From: Bimastos eiseni
Lineage: Eukaryota; Annelida; Clitellata; Crassiclitellata; Lumbricidae
Assembly: GCA_959347315.1 (NCBI GenBank)
Contig: OY365819.1
Location: forward strand, 25,263,995 to 25,327,994
Length of the DNA stretch: 64,000 nt
Direction of reading: 5' to 3'
Part shown: one piece after another, positions 56,146 to 64,000 of the stretch
How the letters are laid out: every line of letters starts with the position of its first letter
Position numbering within the stretch: position 1 is the first letter of the stretch
Made by a program: the position numbers and the translations under genes
The notes under the pieces: model-generated
Database searches by the model: none
What the model saw: the letters and a program-made list of their open reading frames with translations, nothing else
Told to the model about the DNA's origin: nothing

Positions 56146-56529
56146 GAAGATTTGCTTTTGACAATCGCACGTGCATTCCAATATAGACAACGATTGCAGA
56201 TTATCTTCGAAATAGCTATAATAGGAGCAAATAATAACAGACAAACCCATAAGTAAATACATCTAATGATAAATCGACTATCTAAATTATGTCAAACTTG
56301 CCTTGATAAAACAGTTGGTGGCATGAATGGAGAAGCTCACTTGTGGTGTGTTAAACTTGTTCCAAAAGAAACGCTGCATGTGTTCATGAATACATTGGCC
56401 AAAGATTTGCTAGATGAATCTTCTAACATCATTTTAGTGCCTTCAAATGAAAAACGAGAGAGGCGTGACAGACCCTCCAGCAGATTCAAGATTTTATATT
56501 TCCGGAAGCCTAAATAATGCAGAACTGAA

Positions 56530-57285
56530 AACTATTGAATTTCTGTGTTGAGGCTGTTTGCAAATGCGTTAAGTTACAACAATGCTCAGATTACAGCAAC
56601 CTATAAGCTACGGTATATAAACGTTATGTCTTGTTTATTTAAGCAACTACACAAACGCATGATCTACAATCACATAAAAGCTTTTGTCAAGCGAAGTCCT
56701 ACAGTCAGTAACAGAAATATTAATTAAGGAGAAAACTTCTGCATTTCGGTGTCGTTCATTAGCTATCCTCCTGTCTATCGGATCGTGCACGAAAATTGAA
56801 GAACTTTAGACGATTGTCATGTATATGAGGTTTATAAAAAATATGTATTTGATAGTTGAGACCACTTGTCACTTTGGTTGAGGAGCAGCAACGGCAAAAA
56901 GAACTAAATAACTATTTAAATGTGACACCGGTGTCTACAGTGAACGCAGCCTCGAGTCCGAGTGATCGTTAAAATAATTATGAATATGTAGAAGATGATC
57001 CACTTGGTCGGAAATGGAGTACTACAGGAAATGAAAGAGTTGGCGCTCTGTCTAAGCACGCAGCTGACTGCAAGACACAATCGTTATTGTAATAGTAGCT
57101 ACCTATGTTTCTAAAATATTTAAGTGTCGTCGAGATTAAGTGTCGCACGATTCAGTGTCGCGAGTTTAACTGTCGGCACACCATGAATAGCTAGTGCGAG
57201 AGTGTTCTTATTTATATTTCACAAAATAATTAATCAAATGCAGCATTTATTTAAAAAAACAATGAAAACCAACAGAATGCCCAAA
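56530..57285. other. Stretch without a recognised gene
   Basis: Shows an AGTGTCGxxG phrase repeated near 57123-57170. Nothing else. Confidence 0.35.
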
Positions 57286-57293
57286 TCAGTTGT

Positions 57294-57476
57294 TTATATT
57301 CTTATACTAATTTTTGAATTTCGTAATTTTATAAATCGCTGGTGATCCTGAATATGTTCAAAGGCGCCTATTATTTTGTTGCCCTTGGTTTGCAGAATTT
57401 TTAAAAATTTTAGCAATCTTTGAGTAACGTTTTCATTTACCTCAATAACTAAATTTAAAGTGCATAGTCTTATCAT
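57294..57476 (-). other. Possible CARD-like helical ORF fragment
   Basis: The minus strand encodes VTQRLLKFLKILQTKGNKII followed by GAFEHIQDHQRFIKL, which resembles the second half of a death-fold domain (LLxxLxTKGxxxxxxF). An acceptor-like TTTAAATTTAG lies before it and a GTATAA after it would leave phase 1. Too short to be sure. Confidence 0.25.
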
Positions 57477-57499
57477 CAGTGATTCCCTTCAACAATGCT

Positions 57500-58170
57500 A
57501 AGAGGCCGTCCATAAATGACATCGCGCGTCTAGAGGTCGCAATTTGTGACAACGTGTGACGAGTTTGTGGCGTCGACGAAATGTGACGTCACATCATCAT
57601 ATCAAACATCACTATGCGGAATTCTATTATAAACTCTTACCCTCAATTAACTAAGTTAATTAACTCAATTAATCAAGTTCCAATTAATCGGCAGTGATTG
57701 TTACCACAATTTAGCAAACCTAATTATGAGTCTTGAATTCGTAATTCTTGGATTGTCTACCTTTCGGAGCAGTACGTTTTGGCGCAGGATGTTTTAGCGC
57801 GAATATCTGATACAATATAATATAGTCTAATGTCATACATATATGATCGATGAAATAACAATGCTAACTTTGGAATTGGAATGATGAAAAGAATCATGCT
57901 CAAATAGATGCGGAATGGGTATGAGAATTCTACTCGTCGTGGAACCCTTTTAGTCACGATCTTTCATCAACCTCGCTTCCAATAAAACGGCATTATTGGG
58001 AATTATCCTCCCTATTCATATTATTTGAACATCTTAGTTTGATTCTAGTTGTCTGTAAATTGAGATCAAGGAAAAGAACTTGTCATCGTCATGGTCTATA
58101 AATCTTTCTGATAGAGAAAGCTCTTCCAATTATAATTGTAACTTAAAATTTTTAAAGCACCACTCAAAAT
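57500..58170. other. Stretch without a recognised gene
   Basis: Contains one MITE-like terminus (GGCCGTCCATAAATGAC at 57503) without a visible partner, and clusters of TTAATTAA-like sequence. Confidence 0.35.
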
Positions 58171-58182
58171 TTAACTCTCTAA

Positions 58183-58183
58183 T

Positions 58184-58241
<58 letters not shown>
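58183..58241. repeat. (TC)n simple repeat
   Basis: CT dinucleotide run. Confidence 0.95.
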
Positions 58242-58269
58242 GCTGCCTCATTTCCCACGGGCTTGTAAC

Positions 58270-61200
58270 AATTAGTGCATGCACTACAGTTGAGTTGGTT
58301 TGTAAGGCTAGTGGAGCTAAATGTCAGAAAGTTCCGGCGATTAATTGACACATCTGACTCATTCACATCCTAGTGGGTTTTTTTAAAAAGGTCATTTGTT
58401 TCGTACAGACGAGTACCATGTCGATCGTGCGTTGGAGCATTTGTTGAATAGTAATTACACAAGAAGCTGACGAAAACACTTTTCGGTGCTAACTGAAAAG
58501 CCTTCGTGATAATCCTTTGAGAGAATAGGATTTGTTTGCTTTGTGCGCTCACTCAATATTCGTTAAATTCACAAAATCTAGTTAACAAGGACTCAACTTT
58601 TTAAGATTAGCAAAAATTGCTGACAACTGGAGTGCGACTGACTGAATGGACTGATTAGAACAAGGAAGTTTATGAGGTCAGAGTTGTTAAAAAATCTATG
58701 TGAAGAACTGTGCATATAAAGTATGCTGTCGCGCTTTATTCTATGTTGTTTAAAGTAACTTGAGAAGCTCGGCTGCTCTGCTGCGACCTAACTCATCCGC
58801 ATTGAAGCTATCAGCGGGTGCGACAATCCAGCGCAAGTTAAGGCTGGTTTAGTGTGCTTCGTTTTTGCGGATGTATTGTGACGAAGATCATTGCAAGGGA
58901 ATATATATATAACTTAGTTTGCTGAGATAACACGACAACCGTGAAAATTATTCATTATTACTACGGTAAGAGCACAATCATTATATAGCCTAATGTCAAG
59001 CGTATAAAGAGAATTCTTAAGATCTGACATTAGTGCAATTTTCCATTCGTAAATTGCGCAAAATGCTGTGTTTTTAGTTATTAAAATCTTTCAATGCATC
59101 GTCATGGATTATATTATTAACCGGACAATATCCAGAGCGCCGTAAGGCCGCCATACCGAGTTTATGGTCAAACGCTGCTGTACGAGATTTCTCTGTATTT
59201 TCGAGTTTATTTATTATAAGGGTCATCCAGTTCCGGAGACAAATGCCTCCAATTTCAGGATATGGGGCATCTGTTGAATATGGGGGAGGAACTATTTTGC
59301 CTTCCTGACACTTGCGACCGGGTATGTGCCTCCATCACTCAGAGGGGCATTGACGTATCTGCTTATTATGCACCCCAAAAGTTAAGTATGCAGCGAGAAA
59401 TAAATCCATAAAGGATTATACATCTTCCTAAATAAAAAAGAAATGTAATTACTTAATCATAGGAGACAATTTTGAAGACATAGGCCTACTATTACAGATA
59501 AGATGCTTCTGCAACTAACTTAATAGGAATCATAGATAAATAAGAATTAATCGATATTATACGCATCTTTTTCTTGAGATGTGAATATGCAAAGAAGTTT
59601 CCTCATATTTCGAATGAGATATACCGTGTCTCTTCTATTTTGTGAGGTAAATATAAAATTAATACCAAATATACTTCTGAACGAGAACAAGAAATCGTGA
59701 CTCCACATTTTCTAAATAAGTTATTCTGTGCATGCTGTGGAAAACGTTTTTATTACTAAAAAATCAAGTAGCGGTAACTGAATGATCAATTAAGTTAAAT
59801 TATTTAGACTGAATTAGTCAATCGGTGACCTTTGCCGGTTGCTTAGAGTTACAGACTCAAGGCGGTCTTGTTATTCAACTGTTGACTGTAATATGTGGGT
59901 ATTTGTTGGATGATCCCACTTGGTTGCTTGAGACTGATGCAGTGCCCCAACACAATTGATCATAAAAGGAGCGGGTAGACGCACTAGGGTGTGATTAGGA
60001 GTTGACATGTGCTCTGACCTCGAAAGCAACTGTTGGAATTATTTTAATTTGTTCAAAACGAATTTAATGCGCTTTGGACGTATTGATGTAAACACACTTG
60101 AAATATCCAGACGTATTCGCGCGTTAGAAGAATGTAAGTGAGTCAGTCCAGAGACTCCGAAGCAGGATTAGGGTTGCCAACCGTCCCGGAATGGCTGGGA
60201 CAGTCCAGGAATCGTCCCAAGCCGCCCCGGGCACTGATACCAGTTGCGTCAAGCTCCACACTGTTACTCGCTCGCTAACACCAGACGCCACTGCTACGCT
60301 TGCCCACTCCTTTATCACAGGCTCACAGAAGAGTCGTACGCTTGCAAGCATCATCACACATCATACATGTGCTACAGTAGAGACTAGAATTACGTCTATA
60401 CATGACGATTCTTGAAACAATCATGCTTTCTGCGTTACATGAAATGAACTAGAGCTCTCCAATCTATGCGAGAAAAACGTTTGTATTCATATGATATTCG
60501 TAATATCCAAATTCGTAAAGCGCCACTCGAAAGCCAATCGCTAATTCACAGGCTCTGTTTGCGTTTGGTTGTTCTTTCGACGACGGCTTCACGACAATTA
60601 GACCTAAGCATCTAAAGTTGATAGCATAATTAGAGGCATAATGAGGTCACTGTAGCCAGTGTGTCTTGAGCCATCGAAGGAAGCATACTGCAAATTTATA
60701 AAGGACACTTATCGGGTATTTTTGGCTTAAATAACTTTCTCCGAACAAGTAGAAAAAAAAACTTCGACATAGAAAACCGGAGTCAAATTGGTTTGGACCA
60801 TGTAATTCAGCATCAAATTAGGAAAGTCTAAACTGTTTGTAGGCTACAATAGGCAGGGCCGTACCGAGCTACGTGCATAACTGTGCCTAGCTAATGACGC
60901 CCTGTGCGTAGCATCAATTTTTGAATAATAAGTTATTCCGTCCTGAAATTTGCCCCCTTTCCACATTTGCGCCTTGGGCCTACTTAGGCCTACCTGCAGA
61001 CATAATACTGCGTAAGCCTACAGTAACATCAATTGCTCGGTATCCCAGCGTGAGCGCCTGACAGAAAGTCCCCACACTACAAATTGATGCCTCGAAAAAT
61101 AAAATTGTAATGTTCACACTGTGCTATCACGAGATTCATGCGCAAAAAACCCGTATTAAAAATAGGCAAGACTAGGAGTGGCCTGGTTTATATGCAAAGG

Positions 61201-62130
61201 CCTATGGGTGTTTTGTTTCCAACATATTCCGAACAGATTACGCCTGGTTTATTTTCAGATCTTGCTTGGTTTACATTGATCCGTAATGTACTGTGCCGGT
61301 CACATTGGTTGGAGGGGTCTTTAATCATTTTACCGACTACTTTAGTCAAAACGTGAAATTGTAGGCTATCATAAAATAATTGCGCAAAAAAATTACATAG
61401 TTCGATTTAGATTCAATGCCTTTCTGCTCACGTTGCTTCCGTTACTAATAACACAGAGTAGCCCCATTGTGTGGTCAAACATAGTAACATTCGTCAAAAC
61501 TTATTTAGGCCATTTACATCGCCATTAAACAATCATTTCGTGCCTTACGCGAACTGTTTTGAACTGTTTGTGACAATACATTTCTAGTATAATAATTATG
61601 TCGAGGTACAATCAGGAGGATAAAGAGTGTATAAAGCAGTAAAATAAAACAATTTTCATACGAAGGGCCCAGATTATACCTGAAATGTGTGATGCTGCAA
61701 TGACGCCGACGATAACTGCTTCATCTATGATTTGGATGATGACTGGGAAGAAAGCGTGTAAGGTGTACCGTGTCGTTCTAAAAAGTCTAAAAGTGAAATG
61801 TCTCAATGTAAAGTTAAAACATTTGATAGCAAATTTTAGACAGTGGTGACATGGGCAATCTCAGGTTGCGAGCTAGATGCTGATTCTATTCTATTCTATT
61901 CACGGATTTATAAAGCGCCTCTCACAGTACAGCCTAATAACAATGTTGATTTTAATTTTTATATCCAGCATGCATTCTAAATCATTTAATCGTTGAAATA
62001 TAGTTAAGCCTATGCACCTTTTTGATTTTCAACAGTAATGAACCATGCTTTTTAAAAGTGCTTTGCAAGGCATCACATAAGTCTGATAATATGAATTATT
62101 ACTAACAATCATAATTATTGTTTAAAAGTG
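58270..62130. other. Long stretch without a recognised gene
   Basis: AT-rich DNA. A piece near 60168-60205 (AGGGTTGCCAACCGTCCCGG) resembles a common transposon-end sequence, without a partner. A 63-bp open segment at 61680-61742 (-) has good splice signals but no support. Upstream exons of the Mab-21-like gene may lie here but were not found. Confidence 0.35.
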
Positions 62131-62137
62131 ATTCAAA

Positions 62138-62271
62138 CTATAAATAAGCAGTTCTTTTCCGCTGACGTTTAAAGGCAGATACGAAAATTATCGCGACGAC
62201 GGCGAACACTACAACAATGGCGCTGATGATGACTTGGTGGTATGTGTGATCGAATAAACAATGCGAAGGAC
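62138..62271 (-). CDS. Possible terminal exon encoding a single transmembrane tail
   Basis: An acceptor (CATCTTCAAATCAG, AG at 62273-62272) opens a frame of 44 codons with a hydrophobic helix (VIISAIVVVFAVVAIIFVSA) followed by a basic KRQRKR stop-transfer sequence and a stop at 62138. This would be a type I membrane anchor. It lies antisense, 43 bases from the acceptor of the Mab-21-like exon. No upstream exon was identified, so it remains a candidate. Confidence 0.35.
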
Positions 62272-62314
62272 CTGATTTGAAGATGATCATAGTTATTATT
62301 GTGTTCGATTTTAG

Positions 62315-64000
62315 GACGTCGTACGGAAGAGATTGCATCTGATTTCATAGTTGGAACGTGTCAATTTCTTCCAAAGTCGTGTGCTGGTGTTTCTTATCGG
62401 AAGCATGTCCAACTTCCAGGTCCACTTCAGAAACCAATTTCATACTGTATAAATTGTGGAAGCAGTGAGGAGCTCAATATTCGTCCGCTGAATAGATGCA
62501 TCAGCGACCTTGATAAACTTGAGTTTCAATGCTACGATCTGACCTTCATTGATGACAGTCCACAGTTGCCAACTGATGTGAGTGAACAATCCGATACGAT
62601 AGAATGTTTTAAGATTGAACCATATCCAGAATATCCAACCTTTGTTCGACTTCGACAACTAGGAAAAATGATTTACAATTGGAAACACAAAAAATTCGAA
62701 TTTAGCAAGACAACTTTGCCAAATATATATATAAAGTACCAATCGGATAACCTTGCAAATTGTGTCACATTTTTTGATGCAAATAGTTATGTTACGAGAG
62801 TATCAAAAACTGTGAAAGGTCCAGCAATCGGGAGTCGACCTGATCCACGCAAAGTGATGATTGACAGCGCTTATAGCATATGGTGTCCGCAGTGGCCCAT
62901 GGAGGCCCAAATTTGGCCAAAGCGACCTAGAGAATATGAATGGCCGACGATTGATACAATCTCCGAAGTGGTTGAACGCGGTTGTCATGTTGTTTACGTT
63001 CAGCACCGTGCTTGCAGAGACATTGACGTACAATGGAGGTTGTCATTTTCAGTGGCAGAAGTCATTCTGCTTCAGAGTTGGACCCAAATTCAGCAGATAG
63101 TCTATCATTTGTTGAGGTTCTTTGCCAAGATAGAATTGATACAAAAGAATTGTCCAAAGGATGATGAGGTTATCTGTACTTATCCCATTAAGACTCTGAT
63201 GTTATGGACCTGTGAAGAGATGCCGCCGGAATGGTGGAATTCTTTTCCCGTTATTTCTATCTTCTGTGAATTGTTAAAAAAGCTTTTAGAATGACTAAGA
63301 AGGAGATACTGTCCGAACTACGTCATTCCTGAAGCAAACTTATTTGATTATTTCTTGAACTACAGAAAGCTTTGTGAGACCGAAAGACGGTTTGAAGACT
63401 TTCACAATTCTGACAAACTCTGTAATTGGTTTCTCGAAAATTACTTGCGACCAATCATTCACAAATTTCAGAACAAGATTCAAATTGAAGAACCTTTTGA
63501 TTTCGGGAATTACATGATACGACTGATTGAATTTCGATATGCACGCACATCAGAATCCTTGGATTATATGTTTTACCGTTGGATATATCTACTGTCATTA
63601 CTTCACAAGTGGTTCAATAAAACTTAAATTCAAATCAAGTCTGAGCGACTGTTTACATGTTGCGTGTTTCAATAGGAAGTACGATTCGTTGCTATGTGAC
63701 TCAATGACACTTTCACCAACGACGGAAAACGATTGGTGCTTCACGAACTATGTCGCAACACTGTTTAGTTTGTATATGGCGAATGAATTAGATTGGGGAA
63801 GCATATCCTGGAACAGCGAGATATTTGTTGAATTTGTGAAAACAGGAATTTTCTTGAAATCTAAAATGGTGAAGTGCCAATATCACAACTTTCCCATACC
63901 CACCTCAGCAGAAGAAAGTCAGATTCAATTTTTGCATGCGCAAGATTTGATAGAAAATTTGTCTGGAACAAATAGCCTTCCTGAATTTCAACTACTATCT
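62315..64000 (+). CDS. Mab-21/cGAS-like-receptor family protein, large exon with two lesions, continues off the right edge
   Basis: Acceptor TTCGATTTTAG (AG 62313-62314) opens a frame with the Mab-21 fold. Exon residues 45-51 CINCGSS give the nucleotidyltransferase GS motif, and SDLDKLEF gives a D-x-D pair at 65 and 67. Then ECFKIEPYPEYPTFVRLRQL, GPAIGSR, SIWCPQWPMEAQIWP, GCHVVYVQHRA, WRLSFSVAE and LMLWTCEEMPPEWW are C-terminal Mab-21 signatures. The frame meets TGA at 63292-63294, where the next codons read on as RRRYCPNYVIPEANLF. It is open again to about 63600, where a +1 shift leads into a frame open to 64000 (CLHVACFNRKYD, KCQYHNFPIPTSAEES, LHAQDLIENLSGTN). Family members include cGAS-like receptors that make cyclic dinucleotides; the third acidic residue is not evident. 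N-terminal exons were not found. Pseudogene or sequencing error are both possible. Confidence 0.8.

Noticed and set aside
61680..61742. 63-bp open segment with strong acceptor (TTTCTTCCCAG) and donor (CAG/GTATAA) on the minus strand
   Set aside because: No phase-compatible neighbour; the candidate exon at 62138 upstream of it ends with a stop.

Overview
This is animal nuclear DNA, most likely from a marine invertebrate. It is AT-rich and intron-rich, with interspersed non-LTR, Ty3/gypsy-like, copia-like, Tc1/mariner, hAT-, Harbinger- and piggyBac-like elements, tRNA-derived SINEs and much simple repeat. A Gmr1-type gypsy element (integrase before reverse transcriptase), a class first described in deuterostomes, and a very common palindromic octamer (TAGGCCTA) fit an echinoderm, hemichordate or cephalochordate, but the species cannot be fixed from sequence alone. 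No CRISPR array, rRNA gene or tRNA gene was seen.

Layout. 1-0.4 kb: C-terminal end of a LINE reverse transcriptase running off the left edge. 3.5-13.4 kb (+): a complete six-exon gene for a type II membrane BRICHOS protein (224 aa) with a furin-like site and a short C-terminal peptide, as in the ITM2/BRI family; its introns hold a LINE relic, a self-nested Harbinger-like element, a hAT-like MITE, a SINE fragment and a mariner fragment. 14-19.3 kb: zinc-finger relic, simple repeats, copia relic and a 73-bp TTAA-flanked MITE. 19.7-29 kb (-): a beta-propeller terminal exon, then a Gmr1-like LTR element (20.95-27.68 kb), then a CARD exon. CARD and propeller exons are phase-compatible and may be one gene with the retroelement in its intron. 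30.2-37.1 kb (-): five phase-consistent exons of an unrecognised gene with an SH3-like segment. 37.8-40.7 kb: two TIR elements. 42.2-43.1 kb (-): a propeller paralogue with three nonsense codons. 43-46 kb: simple repeats. 46.4-54.1 kb: a mosaic repeat interrupted by a LINE with target-site duplications, plus LINE relics. 55-62 kb: minisatellite, a small relic ORF and long unannotated DNA. 62.3-64 kb (+): a Mab-21/cGAS-like-receptor-related gene carrying one in-frame TGA and one frameshift, continuing off the right edge.

How the genes may relate. CARD, propeller and Mab-21/cGLR-like families all have members in animal innate sensing, so the window could sit in a region of fast-evolving immune genes. 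That is inference from family membership only. Exon models rest on GT/AG signals, reading-frame continuity and phase; no transcript evidence was available.
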